Shown here: piece by piece, positions 1 through 8,313 of the stretch | How positions within the stretch are numbered: position 1 is the first letter of the stretch | How the letters are laid out: each line of letters begins with the position of its first letter | Assembly: GCA_017508135.1 (NCBI GenBank) | Contig: JAFVZN010000103.1 | Span: forward strand, 1-64,000 | Reading direction: 5' to 3' | DNA length: 64,000 bases | From: Lentisphaeria bacterium | GTDB taxonomy: Bacteria; Verrucomicrobiota; Lentisphaeria; Victivallales; Victivallaceae | Translations under genes and position numbers: made by a program | The notes under the pieces: model-generated | What the model was told of the DNA's origin: nothing | The model's database searches: none | Seen by the model: only the letters and a program-made list of their open reading frames with translations

Positions 1-1
1 A

Positions 2-223
2 CACCGGGCCAGCGGTAGAATGATTGTTCGCAATGATTTCAATGCAGGGACTCAAACCGATGCAACCATAAAGCAGCTTTCTTATCTGGGAAAGATTGAT
101 GAACAGGATGTTACTCCCAAAGGAGTTAAAAAATTCTTCTCTTCCCAGTTTTACAAAGACTATGAAAAAGCAATGGAGAAGCGTAAATATTGGGCAGAAC
201 GCAGGAAACAGGAAACTGTTTAA
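2..223 (+). CDS. 3' end of an unrecognised protein, cut by the window edge
   Basis: An open frame enters from the left edge and ends in TAA. About 73 residues are visible, rich in Lys, Glu and aromatic residues near the end (for example KKFFSSQFYKDYEKAMEKRK), which suggests a soluble basic helical tail. The first internal Met is at base 20, but the frame is open to base 2, so this is more likely the C-terminus of a longer protein than a small gene. No family is recognised. Confidence 0.5.
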   Translation, partial: HRASGRMIVRNDFNAGTQTDATIKQLSYLGKIDEQDVTPKGVKKFFSSQFYKDYEKAMEKRKYWAERRKQETV

Positions 224-265
224 GCAAATATTTACCCGTATGCTTGCTAATGCTTACATGCTTTT

Positions 266-313
266 GTTTGAAAAAATGTATGTAAGTGACATTATTTCGT
301 TTGAAAAAATGTA
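266..313 (+). repeat. Two 15-bp direct repeats upstream of the ATPase gene
   Basis: GTTTGAAAAAATGTA occurs at 266-280 and again at 299-313, exactly 33 bp apart, about three helical turns. The second copy contains the TTGAAA that serves as the likely -35 box. The arrangement suits a regulator, possibly autoregulation, but no binding protein is known. Confidence 0.6.
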
Positions 314-328
314 AAGAGATGCTATATT
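301..328 (+). promoter_or_regulatory. Promoter of the ATPase gene
   Basis: TTGAAA, 16-bp spacer, TATATT. Transcription would start near 335, leaving a short leader with the GGAG ribosome-binding site before the ATG at 356. Confidence 0.55.
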
Positions 329-355
329 TAAAATGAAAACAGGAGATTTATAAAT

Positions 356-1663
356 ATGAAACGAACCGCAATAGCTCAACTTACAGCGTGGAAAATATCG
401 CCAAATCGGAAACCTCTGGTGATAAGAGGAGCCCGTCAGGTCGGCAAAACCTGGCTGATGAAAGAATTTGGTAAACAGGAGTTCAAGAACTTTGTCTATA
501 TCAACTTTGACAGCAACCCGGATATGGCGAATCTTTTTGAAGGAAGTCTGCAAATACCTCGCTTGATTTCCGGGTTGCAGATTTACAGCGGGCAGAAGAT
601 CACAACTGATACGCTCTTGATCTTTGACGAGATTCAGGAAGTACCGCGGGCGTTGAGCAGTTTGAAATATTTCTGTGAAGAGGCTCCGGAATATGCTGTC
701 ATCGCTGCTGGAAGTCTGCTCGGTGTTGCCATGCACAAAGGAACCAGTTTTCCGGTCGGTAAAGTTGATTTTCTGGATCTGTATCCCTTGAGTTTTACTG
801 AATTTCTTAACGCTACCGGCAATGAAAATCTGGTGGATTTGTTGAAAAGCGGTGATTGGCAGTTGATTACCACATTCAAAAATAAATATATTGAACTTCT
901 GCGGTATTACTACTTTATCGGTGGTATGCCGGAAGCTGTTCAAACCTTTATTGATGAAAACGATTTCAATGCTGTCCGCAAGGTTCAGCAAAATATTTTG
1001 ACCGCTTACGAGCAGGATTTCTCCAAGCACGCTCCTGTAGAAACGGTGCCTCGCATCCGTATGGTCTGGCAGTCGATTCCCTCTCAATTAGCAAAGGAGA
1101 ACCGCCGTTTTGTTTATGGAGCATTGCGTAAGGGGGCAAGAGCCAAAGATTTTGAATTGGCGATCCAATGGCTGAAAGATTGCGGCTTGATTCTGCAGGT
1201 CATCCGGCTTTCCAAACCGGCATTACCGCTTCCAGCGTATGCGGATGAAGGATTCAAAATGTTCCTCTCTGATGTGGGTTTGCTGGGGGCGATGAGTGGA
1301 CTTGATGTCACCACGTTGCTGCATGGAAACGCTTTCTTCAATGAATTCAAAGGAGCTTTGACCGAACAGTATGTCGCTCAAGAATTGCGTTGCAGTTTGG
1401 GGCAGACACCCTGTTATTGGAGTGCGGAACACGCTACCGCAGAAGTTGATTTTGTATTCCAGTATAAAACCGGAATTTATCCCGTGGAAGTCAAGGCTGA
1501 AGAAAATCTGAAAGCCAAAAGTCTGAAAGTGTATTTTGAGAAATACACTCCTGCGATTGCCATCCGCAGTTCCATGTCAGATTACCGGTACGATGAGTGG
1601 CTGTTGAATCTGCCGCTGTACGGAATCAGCCAAATCCTTGCTGAATGCGAGAAATTTATTTAA
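356..1663 (+). CDS. AAA-type ATPase with DUF4143 C-terminal domain
   Basis: The 435-residue protein has the two-part architecture of the widespread AAA_14/DUF4143 family. The N-terminal P-loop ATPase shows Walker A GARQVGKT (residues 25-32) and Walker B LLIFDEIQ (87-94). The C-terminal region ends in a nuclease-like core with EVDF followed by PVEVKAE, the spacing of PD-(D/E)XK folds. The biological role of the family is unsettled. It is usually a single-gene accessory locus that is often gained and lost, and here it stands alone behind its own promoter. AGGAG lies eight bases before the ATG. The family call is firm from the motifs; no substrate can be inferred. Confidence 0.85.
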   Translation: MKRTAIAQLTAWKISPNRKPLVIRGARQVGKTWLMKEFGKQEFKNFVYINFDSNPDMANLFEGSLQIPRLISGLQIYSGQKITTDTLLIFDEIQEVPRALSSLKYFCEEAPEYAVIAAGSLLGVAMHKGTSFPVGKVDFLDLYPLSFTEFLNATGNENLVDLLKSGDWQLITTFKNKYIELLRYYYFIGGMPEAVQTFIDENDFNAVRKVQQNILTAYEQDFSKHAPVETVPRIRMVWQSIPSQLAKENRRFVYGALRKGARAKDFELAIQWLKDCGLILQVIRLSKPALPLPAYADEGFKMFLSDVGLLGAMSGLDVTTLLHGNAFFNEFKGALTEQYVAQELRCSLGQTPCYWSAEHATAEVDFVFQYKTGIYPVEVKAEENLKAKSLKVYFEKYTPAIAIRSSMSDYRYDEWLLNLPLYGISQILAECEKFI

Positions 1664-1880
1664 AAGATGAACTTCTCTGCAGGCGAACAATTATCTGCGT
1701 TCAGCATTGCTTTTATGCAGACAGACACTTTTATCGGCGTAAAATTATAAAAATGCGGTAAAATACTCAATCATAATGGGCAGGATACTTACTGGTCTAT
1801 CGTGGTATTTGACGACCACTGTACTTATCCTGTCGCCGGACTTTTTTACGATTCTTTCACAACGATATCGGAGAATGAAG

Positions 1881-1908
1881 TTGAAAAGTTGAGAATATAT
1901 GCTATTAT
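1881..1908 (+). promoter_or_regulatory. Promoter of the lipoprotein gene
   Basis: TTGAAA, 16-bp spacer, TATTAT. The start point would fall near 1915, immediately before the hairpin at 1920-1977. Confidence 0.5.
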
Positions 1909-1919
1909 AATACACAGTC

Positions 1920-1977
1920 CGGGACTTTCGTGTTAAATATTAAAGATTTGAGCGTTTTTAATATATAACAAGTCCCG
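1920..1977 (+). promoter_or_regulatory. Strong 5'-leader hairpin
   Basis: CGGGACT (1920-1926) pairs with AGTCCCG (1971-1977). After a four-base bulge, TGTTAAATATTAAA (1931-1944) pairs with TTTAATATATAACA (1957-1970) with one mismatch, closing a 12-base loop. It lies at the predicted 5' end of the lipoprotein mRNA, about 50 bases before the ATG, and is not followed by a U-run. An RNA-stability or regulatory role is inferred. Confidence 0.5.
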
Positions 1978-2027
1978 ACAATTTCAATTAACTCCGATAA
2001 TTTTTACCGGACAGTAGTGAATTTGCC

Positions 2028-2930
2028 ATGCGGAAAAAAGAACGGAAAGCTGTAATACTGTTGCCACCGCGATGGGGCATCGCCTTGGCAACTTTGGCAT
2101 CGTTACTTTTGACCGGGTGTTATGAAACGGTAACCGGCTATAAGCTGATCGGAGAATATCAAAGTCCGGCTCCTCCGGGATATTGGGGTGACAGTAAATT
2201 AAGTTATAATAAAAATAAAGAATTGCAACTTTCTATTGCTCTGGAAAAATCAACTCTTTCTGAATTTTCACAACCGCCGCAGAAAGAGGTGAAACTGCCC
2301 GGCATCCCAACTCTTTCTGTCCAAAATATCATCCGGGAAAAAGGTTTATCTTCTTTCGCACTTCCCGTATTCGCCGGGGTGATGTCTCCATATTTCCACT
2401 TGATCTATGAAGGTTCCCGATTGAAAGCGATCGTGCATTTTACCCCGAATTCACATTTGCAGATTTTGAACCCTCAAGGCTGGTCAGTGAAAAATGAAAT
2501 CAAAGTTGAGAAAACCAGAGAAGCCTTTGTACGGGCGATCACCTGTTCGGATGATTTACAATATCTGGCAGTTTCTTATTCTTACAGCCCGACACTGCCT
2601 CTTGACCATGCGATAGAAATATACAAATTAAACAACCAAAGCAACACCTTTCGATTCCACAGGACATTGTATCTTCACCATGGAATGTTTTTCTCCGATA
2701 TGCTCATAGACAACAATATGCTTATTATCAATTTACAAAAAGGTGCGCGCAGTACGATCAAAACTTCCAGAGTAATATTTTATGATCTGGAAAAAGAGTC
2801 TGTCGAATGTGAATACATTAAAAAAAATTATACCTTTGTCAGAGCCGCCGCCGTTACACCGGATCACGAATATCTGATCATTACTGCTGATACGATCAGA
2901 TTATACCGCCGTACCCCCCGAAAAAAATGA
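2028..2930 (+). CDS. Predicted lipoprotein of unknown function
   Basis: The 300-residue protein has a positively charged N-terminus, a hydrophobic stretch at about residues 15-29 and a lipobox LLTGC with the acylated Cys at position 31. It should therefore be a membrane-anchored lipoprotein. The mature part has alternating hydrophobic strands and phrases such as DDLQYLAVSYSYSP and TPDHEYLIITADT that look like WD/beta-propeller blades, but no family is recognised. No strong Shine-Dalgarno is visible before the ATG, which is unlike most genes here. It has its own promoter and hairpin leader and no operon partner. Confidence 0.6.
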   Translation: MRKKERKAVILLPPRWGIALATLASLLLTGCYETVTGYKLIGEYQSPAPPGYWGDSKLSYNKNKELQLSIALEKSTLSEFSQPPQKEVKLPGIPTLSVQNIIREKGLSSFALPVFAGVMSPYFHLIYEGSRLKAIVHFTPNSHLQILNPQGWSVKNEIKVEKTREAFVRAITCSDDLQYLAVSYSYSPTLPLDHAIEIYKLNNQSNTFRFHRTLYLHHGMFFSDMLIDNNMLIINLQKGARSTIKTSRVIFYDLEKESVECEYIKKNYTFVRAAAVTPDHEYLIITADTIRLYRRTPRKK

Positions 2931-3119
2931 AAAAAAATCAATAAGGAAACTTTGACTTACCCTTACAGCGTTTTTATTGCCGATCGCCGGACATGGAGTA
3001 ATGGCGGTATGCGAAGCCGGCAGAAAATCTCTCCGCCGAAAGATACGACTCTATTTTAACAGAACTTTGCCGCAACGCGCCGCCGTTGTTTGATTTTTAA
3101 CAAAAAGAGAGAGCATAAA

Positions 3120-4916
3120 ATGAAAAAAAGTGAACGTTATATCCATGATCGTCTGCCACAGGATTTTTACAGCCGGATAGCCGGAGGAGATTATGCCCGG
3201 CAGCTTTATCCGGCATTTGCCGACCGCGAGGCGTGGTCAAAGGCGGGCAAGAGCAAATTTGCCGCTGAAATCATCGCCGGAGCCGATCAGATCGCGGGAA
3301 ATCAGGTTCCGCAACTGTTGTATTCCAATTATGCGCAATTTGCGATAAACGGCAACCGCACGGAGTACGAAACTCCATATTTCCGTCGCCGCAAAGATCT
3401 GGGATTTCTGGCGGCGGCATTGTGCCTGACCGGAGATAAAGCCAAATATATGGCGCGTTTGCTGGATTACACGGTCGCAATTCTGGAAGAGCGTTCATGG
3501 TGCATCCCGTCGCACGCCCGCTGGACACACAACTCCATCCTCCGCTGGCGGAACTGTGACCTTTTTGCCGCTGAAACGGCGGCGGTGATGGCACTGCTTT
3601 ATCTGGTTCTGGGTGAAGAACTGGAAAAAGAGATACCCGGTATATCCGGGATGATCCGGCAAAAATCACTGGAACAGAGCATTTATTACGTCATGGATAA
3701 AAATATCGTTCACTGGTGGGATGTTCAGGAAAAACCTGCCAACTGGACCGTCTGGTGCAGCAGCAACTGTATCATCACCGGACTGATACTGGAACCGGAC
3801 GGCAAAAAACTTGCCGCTCAAATCCGGAGATTTCTCGCCAACACTTCGCGGTTCATCCATTACTATGCGGATGACGGTTATTGTGCCGAAGGCGCATCCT
3901 ATTACGCGAAAGCCAATTTGATGGTGTTTCAAACTATATTCATGCTGGACAAAGCTCTTCCCGGAGCGATGAATAAAATGTTCAGTGAACCCAAAATAAA
4001 AGCGATGGTGGAATTTCTGCCCCGTGCCCGTATCTGCAGCGGAACCATAGTTTCATTCGGCGATTCCCAACCGAAACTGCAGCCGTGTCAGGCGTTGCTG
4101 GCACCGGCAGGAAAATATTTTGATTCCAAACCGTTGCTGGGACTTGCGGCGCGGAGTGAATACAGGCTGGGAGAGTGCGGAGATTTCCTGGCAAGTTTGC
4201 TTGCCACACTTTTTGACCGTCCGGAAACGATACCGGAGATGGATGAGAACAGCAAAGCGACAGTTATTTTTCCGGACCGGCTGGCGATATTCCGGTCGGA
4301 AAATTTCTCGCTTTCGCTGAAAGCCGGGAACAATAATGAATCCCACAACCACAACGATCTGGGACATTTTGAACTGTTCAGCGGGGATGTTCCGGTGATT
4401 CTCGATGCCGGGACCGGAAATTACGCTAAAATCCATTTTTCCGAACAGCGTTATACCCTGTGGCATACGCGCGGGACCGGGCATAATGCCCCGGTTTTCG
4501 GCGAATATGAACAAGTAAAAGGCGAAGAGTATACCGCTGCTTTTACCGTGCAGGATGACCGCATCATCCGCTGTGATCTTTCCCATGCCTATCCGGACGA
4601 AGCCGGAGTAAAGTCGGCAGAACGGCTCATTGAATACAGTGAAAATACGGTCACGGTCGAAGATTCTTTTGTTTTGGAGAAAGAGATGACTGCCGGGATA
4701 ACACTGTTGACCGCCTGCGTTCCGGAAGTGGCAGATGACGTGACAATCCAGCTGGGCGATGTATGCTTGCGTTTGGAAGATTCGGTTCTGGAGAGCGTGG
4801 AACAGATGCCGGATCTAAAACATGACGGCGACCTCATCTGGGGAACCGCAGTTTTCGCACTGAAATTGAAACTGAAAAGTAATCACAGCAAAATGGTATT
4901 CAACCTCACCCGGTAA
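3120..4916 (+). CDS. Heparinase II/III-like protein, apparently cytoplasmic
   Basis: The 598-residue protein has the two-domain layout of heparinase II/III and oligo-alginate lyases: an N-terminal alpha/alpha toroid (about residues 1-340) and a C-terminal beta-sandwich carrying the signature SHNHNDLGHFELF and VILDAGTGNY. Such enzymes cleave uronic-acid-containing polysaccharides or oligosaccharides by beta-elimination. No signal peptide is visible (MKKSERYIHDRL). The start is placed at the ATG preceded by AGAGAGAG rather than an in-frame ATG 30 bases earlier that lacks a ribosome-binding site. It converges on the sialidase-like gene and is a distant paralogue of the protein at 6118-7968. Substrate unknown. 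Confidence 0.8.
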   Translation: MKKSERYIHDRLPQDFYSRIAGGDYARQLYPAFADREAWSKAGKSKFAAEIIAGADQIAGNQVPQLLYSNYAQFAINGNRTEYETPYFRRRKDLGFLAAALCLTGDKAKYMARLLDYTVAILEERSWCIPSHARWTHNSILRWRNCDLFAAETAAVMALLYLVLGEELEKEIPGISGMIRQKSLEQSIYYVMDKNIVHWWDVQEKPANWTVWCSSNCIITGLILEPDGKKLAAQIRRFLANTSRFIHYYADDGYCAEGASYYAKANLMVFQTIFMLDKALPGAMNKMFSEPKIKAMVEFLPRARICSGTIVSFGDSQPKLQPCQALLAPAGKYFDSKPLLGLAARSEYRLGECGDFLASLLATLFDRPETIPEMDENSKATVIFPDRLAIFRSENFSLSLKAGNNNESHNHNDLGHFELFSGDVPVILDAGTGNYAKIHFSEQRYTLWHTRGTGHNAPVFGEYEQVKGEEYTAAFTVQDDRIIRCDLSHAYPDEAGVKSAERLIEYSENTVTVEDSFVLEKEMTAGITLLTACVPEVADDVTIQLGDVCLRLEDSVLESVEQMPDLKHDGDLIWGTAVFALKLKLKSNHSKMVFNLTR

Positions 4917-4947
4917 AATCGGGCAAGGTCGGCTCCCTCATCTTTGA

Positions 4948-4972
4948 CCGCAGTTGAAGTTATCAACTGCGG
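4948..4972. terminator. Palindrome at a convergent gene junction
   Basis: CCGCAGTTGA and TCAACTGCGG form a perfect 10-bp stem around the loop AGTTA. The right arm contains the last codons and TGA stop of the sialidase-like gene. No T-run follows on either strand, so it is not a canonical intrinsic terminator. It may act in transcript-end protection or bidirectional termination. Confidence 0.4.
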
Positions 4973-6102
4973 ATCTTGGCAACAAAGATCGAATTGTCGC
5001 TGCCGTAACTCATACAGCGGCGCCAATTGCTGTGATCCGGAGCGGTGGTCTGCATCCATTCCGACACGATGACCCACGCTTCATTTTCGCTCACATTGAC
5101 ACAACCGAAATTGCCCAGCCGCGCGCCCCGCTCCGGCACGGCAATAAATTCACTCTCCCGGATGAGAACCATCTTCTCCGTATCAAATTCAGCGGCGAAC
5201 AGCGGTGCCCGGTGGCGGAAAACATGGTCGTTTTCCGCCCCTTTCCGGGTGTAGACCATATAAAGTTTTCCCCCGCACTTGAACCAGTGCTGCTGGGTGC
5301 AATAGTTGCCGGATTCTCTGCCGTCATCAAATTTCAAAAGTTCCGGTTCACTCAGGTGCAGTCCGTCATCGCTCCAAGAGACGTAACCTGCCTTATCGTT
5401 GCGCAACGCCAGAAAATATCTGCCGTTGAACTCTGCAACAGAAGGTTCTCCGCAACCGCGCGGAACGGGAACGGTCACACTGTTTCCGATGTCCAGACAG
5501 CGGAGTTCTTTTCCATCGAAACTGCACCGCATCACCGCGGAGTGATAGGTTGATTGTCCGGGAGTCTCCGCCTCCTTGCGCGACTGAAAATAGACCGGAA
5601 CCAGGAGTTCGCCGTTTTCCAGCTCCAAAATCTGACAGCATCCGCTGCCGCAGGAGAAGTATTTCTCCGGGTCATCCATCTTCAACTCCCGGAACTCCGC
5701 CCACGTTCCGGCATTTTCATCAAAAACGCTCCATATCGTATGGCGCGGGCGGGGTGCCGGAAAGAGTTTGTTATTCAAATAAAGTGCATCATGACCGGTC
5801 AATATAAGTTTCCCTGTTGCCCGGTGATAAAAGGGTGTGGCATCGCAGAAAGTCTGTTCCACGCCGTCACCCAGATCTTTACGCGCCAGAGGATGCTGAG
5901 GCACTATTTCTGACCAGTTATTGCCATTGTCACTGCTGGTCAGCATCTCAATTCCGGAAAAGATATCGACTCCGGATATCATAAGTTTCTGAGTAGTGAT
6001 GACCGCCTTGTTTCCGGGGAGGACCGCGCCACGGGCATGGGTGTAACAATAATCACCGGAAAAACCGGTTTTAATCTGAATCAATTCTACGTTCAAAGCC
6101 AT
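4963..6102 (-). CDS. Sialidase-like (BNR/Asp-box) six-bladed propeller protein
   Basis: The 379-residue protein resembles the exo-sialidase/BNR superfamily. An Asp-box-like element LTSSDNGNNWSEI sits near residue 60 and a second, GYVSWSDDGLHLSE, near residue 235. Phrases such as TGHDALY, NGELLVPVYF and GCGEPSVAEFNGRYFLALRN fit propeller strands. No signal peptide is seen, so it probably acts in the cytoplasm on imported oligosaccharides. The ATG at 6102, with AAAAAAGG nine bases upstream, is preferred over an in-frame TTG six bases earlier. It follows the heparinase-like gene by 15 bases and is likely cotranscribed. Whether it is a true sialidase is uncertain; several unrelated glycosidases share this fold. 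Confidence 0.65.
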   Translation of the reverse strand: MALNVELIQIKTGFSGDYCYTHARGAVLPGNKAVITTQKLMISGVDIFSGIEMLTSSDNGNNWSEIVPQHPLARKDLGDGVEQTFCDATPFYHRATGKLILTGHDALYLNNKLFPAPRPRHTIWSVFDENAGTWAEFRELKMDDPEKYFSCGSGCCQILELENGELLVPVYFQSRKEAETPGQSTYHSAVMRCSFDGKELRCLDIGNSVTVPVPRGCGEPSVAEFNGRYFLALRNDKAGYVSWSDDGLHLSEPELLKFDDGRESGNYCTQQHWFKCGGKLYMVYTRKGAENDHVFRHRAPLFAAEFDTEKMVLIRESEFIAVPERGARLGNFGCVNVSENEAWVIVSEWMQTTAPDHSNWRRCMSYGSDNSIFVAKIRS

Positions 6103-6117
6103 AATCAATAACCTTTT

Positions 6118-7968
6118 TTATTCGCTTGGAACAGTGAATACAAATTCCATTTTTATATTCTCAGCTTTTTCCATCGCAGTGAACGCCAGCCGGTAAACGG
6201 GAAGTTTATGCCAGGTATCTTCGTTGATGGTGTCGATGGAAAATTTATAAGGCACACTGCTTTTGACGGTAAGTGTCAGAACTTTTCCCTTCCATGAAAT
6301 AAGATACTTCCCATGAGAAAGTTCTCTGACTTCACCGAGAGTGATGACCGCACCCTCAAAATCAGCAGCAACAGAAAACTCTGCTTCATCAGAAACAGTA
6401 AATTTTCCGCCGTTTTTGCGGTCAAAAACGAAGGTCCGTTCCAATTTTTCGATACCGGGGATCTGGTTATAGACTTTTTTGATATCGAACCGGACGCGGC
6501 AGCGGTCGGAAGAAATATCATGTTCCAACAGATCTCCGCAAATGAGTTTTTCCGGAGTAAGATTTTTCGGCGGATTAAAGTCATCACCGCCAACCCGGTT
6601 CGTTTGCAATTTGCCGTTGATCCGGGGAACGCTGTGACCGTAGCTGTTGAGCAGCTTGGACTCATAGCGGCGGGGACTGAAAGTTCTTGCAGTATAAACT
6701 TCACCGCCCGGGTCCAGCACCATCGGAACGCCGTCAAGTGCGATGATGTAGGTTCCGACGTCGTTGTGGTTATGGGATTCGCGGTTGTGACCGCCTTTGA
6801 ACGAGACCGACATGGAACTTCCCGGCATCTGCCGCATAACAAAGCATCCGGCGTCAGGGAAGGTGGAATATGGAGCATCATTTTTGACCTCTGTGGGCGT
6901 GTTATCCGCCGGATAAGCGAGCCGCAGCGCGATGCCGGTTATGCTCTCTCCGAGGGGGATGTCATTGGCAAAACCTTTACGTTTGCCCAGCAGTATATCT
7001 CGCAGTTGCAGGATGTATATATCCGGCTTTACGTTGATGGAACAATCGGTGTATGCCGGATAAAATCCGGGAGCCATCATAATATTTTCCGGGTACATGA
7101 CCGCCTTGAGCATCCGGGGTTCAGAGGAAAGTACATCGCGTTGGCCGTATTGTTTGAGCAGTGCGGAGATGATAAGATATTGGCCGCAGCTGCCGTCCCA
7201 GTAACCAAGACCTTCATCGCAGTAGCCTTCGCTGCCGAAACTTTCCATATAGGGGCCAAAGTTGTCAAAGAAAAGTTTTAATATCCTGTCAACACGCTCT
7301 TTTTCCATGCCGATACGCAAAATCGCATCGATAACGCCGCGTTTGCAGATCGGATTCCAGTTGTTTGTGCCGTTGAGCCACCAGAAACGATCCGGCGAAC
7401 ACTTCCCTTCGACAGCCTCTTCGATGGGGGTGATGACATGGTGAAAGATCGCCTTTCTCAATTCCGCAGCCAGAGCTTTATCCATCACCGGTTCCAGTAT
7501 GTACAGCACGGTCGCCAGTTCGCCGCCGAGATTTGCAGAAAACAAGTCAACGATGACCTCTTCACCTTTGTACGCTTTGAGCTTCAGGTCATGGGCAGGA
7601 AGCACCCAGGAGGGAAGAGAAAGGATAAGCCGGATACGGGCTTCGATGTTTTTGAGATATTTTTCCTCTCCGGTGGTACAGAAAGCTGCGACCAGTGCGC
7701 CGAAGTGACGGATTTTGAAATAACGGATTTGATAGTTGCTCCGGTTGCCGGTTTGCGAACACTCCAGATAGAGCGGCAGGGGAGAAATCAGCTCTTCGGC
7801 AGCCATTTCATCGGCGCGCTGCATCAGCGTTGGGTATTGCGGATGCTGTTTCAGATTTTCCCAGAACTTCTGATCTTTACAATCGGGGATATTGTTCCAT
7901 TTGACGATACCGGCACTTAAAATTGAAGTCAACATAATTAAAACTGCTCCTGAAATATATTTTAACAT
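6118..7968 (-). CDS. Exported heparinase II/III-like protein
   Basis: The 616-residue protein begins with a signal peptide (MLKYISGAVLIMLTSILSAG) and then the alpha/alpha toroid and beta-sandwich of the heparinase II/III superfamily. It has the signature ESHNHNDVGTYI followed by VPMVLDPGGEVY. It is probably a periplasmic or secreted polysaccharide lyase acting on uronic-acid-containing chains. The start is the ATG preceded by GGAGATTTTTTT; the open frame continues upstream but the promoter at 8024-8052 overlaps that extension. The leader carries a 23-bp duplication of its ribosome-binding site and start codon. It is first in a two-gene unit with the sialidase-like gene. Confidence 0.82.
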   Translation of the reverse strand: MLKYISGAVLIMLTSILSAGIVKWNNIPDCKDQKFWENLKQHPQYPTLMQRADEMAAEELISPLPLYLECSQTGNRSNYQIRYFKIRHFGALVAAFCTTGEEKYLKNIEARIRLILSLPSWVLPAHDLKLKAYKGEEVIVDLFSANLGGELATVLYILEPVMDKALAAELRKAIFHHVITPIEEAVEGKCSPDRFWWLNGTNNWNPICKRGVIDAILRIGMEKERVDRILKLFFDNFGPYMESFGSEGYCDEGLGYWDGSCGQYLIISALLKQYGQRDVLSSEPRMLKAVMYPENIMMAPGFYPAYTDCSINVKPDIYILQLRDILLGKRKGFANDIPLGESITGIALRLAYPADNTPTEVKNDAPYSTFPDAGCFVMRQMPGSSMSVSFKGGHNRESHNHNDVGTYIIALDGVPMVLDPGGEVYTARTFSPRRYESKLLNSYGHSVPRINGKLQTNRVGGDDFNPPKNLTPEKLICGDLLEHDISSDRCRVRFDIKKVYNQIPGIEKLERTFVFDRKNGGKFTVSDEAEFSVAADFEGAVITLGEVRELSHGKYLISWKGKVLTLTVKSSVPYKFSIDTINEDTWHKLPVYRLAFTAMEKAENIKMEFVFTVPSE

Positions 7969-8005
7969 AAAAAAATCTCCTGTTTTAACATAAAAAAATC
8001 TCCTG
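7960..8005 (-). repeat. Tandem 23-bp duplication of the heparinase start region
   Basis: A 23-bp unit containing CAGGAGATTTTTTTATGTTAAAA (minus strand) occurs twice in tandem. The upstream copy supplies its own Shine-Dalgarno and ATG (7991). It encodes a nine-codon reading frame, MLKQEIFLC, whose TAA overlaps the region just after the true ATG at 7968. Because 23 is not a multiple of three, the upstream ATG is out of frame with the gene. Confidence 0.75.
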
Positions 8006-8023
8006 CTTGAACGCCGACGACTT

Positions 8024-8052
8024 AATATATTTATCCATAGTATTTCTGTCAA
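8024..8052 (-). promoter_or_regulatory. Consensus promoter of the heparinase-like operon
   Basis: On the minus strand, TTGACA (8052-8047), a 17-bp spacer, then TATATT (8029-8024). The start would be near 8017, giving a leader of about 50 bases that contains the duplicated ribosome-binding site. Confidence 0.75.
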
Positions 8053-8228
8053 TCAGAATTTTGAAGAAATTTTACAAAATTTCACCAAAATTTCTCTTCC
8101 GATATTGGCAAAAGACAACTCACGGCAGTATAGTATATGCCAGACAATCTGTTCATTTTCCCCTCCGGTTGGCAGCCGAAGTATAAAATGTCTTCTTTGT
8201 CCAACGTTTTCCAGTATTTTAATTAAAA

Positions 8229-8283
8229 GGTAATGTCCCAAATTTTGTAAAACTTCGACATCCAGATTTATGACAACTTTTAT
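8229..8283 (-). repeat. 55-bp dispersed repeat, copy 1
   Basis: It matches 51 of 55 positions with 14842-14896, including the uninterrupted stretch ATCCAGATTTATGACAACTT (plus strand). It lies about 180 bp upstream of the heparinase promoter, in the same orientation relative to the downstream gene as copy 2. Confidence 0.75.
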
Positions 8284-8313
8284 CACTCTTTTGTCTGAAG
8301 AACAGAGCAATAT

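Larger units (their letters stand above)
1664..2027. other. Non-coding stretch with two inverted repeats
   Basis: No convincing gene is present. The first hairpin spans 1781-1832: CAGGATA pairs with TATCCTG around an inner GTGGT/ACCAC stem, and a run of six T follows at 1842-1847, so it may terminate the ATPase transcript. The second is the leader hairpin annotated separately. The frame at 1751-1936 has no start codon and may be a decayed gene remnant. Confidence 0.4.
7969..8313. other. Intergenic region between hrpB and the heparinase-like gene
   Basis: It contains the duplicated leader, the heparinase promoter and one copy of the 55-bp dispersed repeat. The open frame on the minus strand at 8053-8310 runs through the repeat and is not considered a gene. 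Confidence 0.6.

Noticed and set aside
1751-1936. A start-less frame ending at 1936 with protein-like sequence (YWSIVVFDDH...)
   Set aside because: There is no start codon or ribosome-binding site, and it overlaps the lipoprotein promoter and hairpin. It may be a gene remnant but cannot be supported.
8053-8310. An 85-codon minus-strand frame upstream of the heparinase-like gene
   Set aside because: It runs through the 55-bp dispersed repeat and the heparinase promoter. The similar protein-level match near 14814-15020 reflects the DNA repeat, not a gene.
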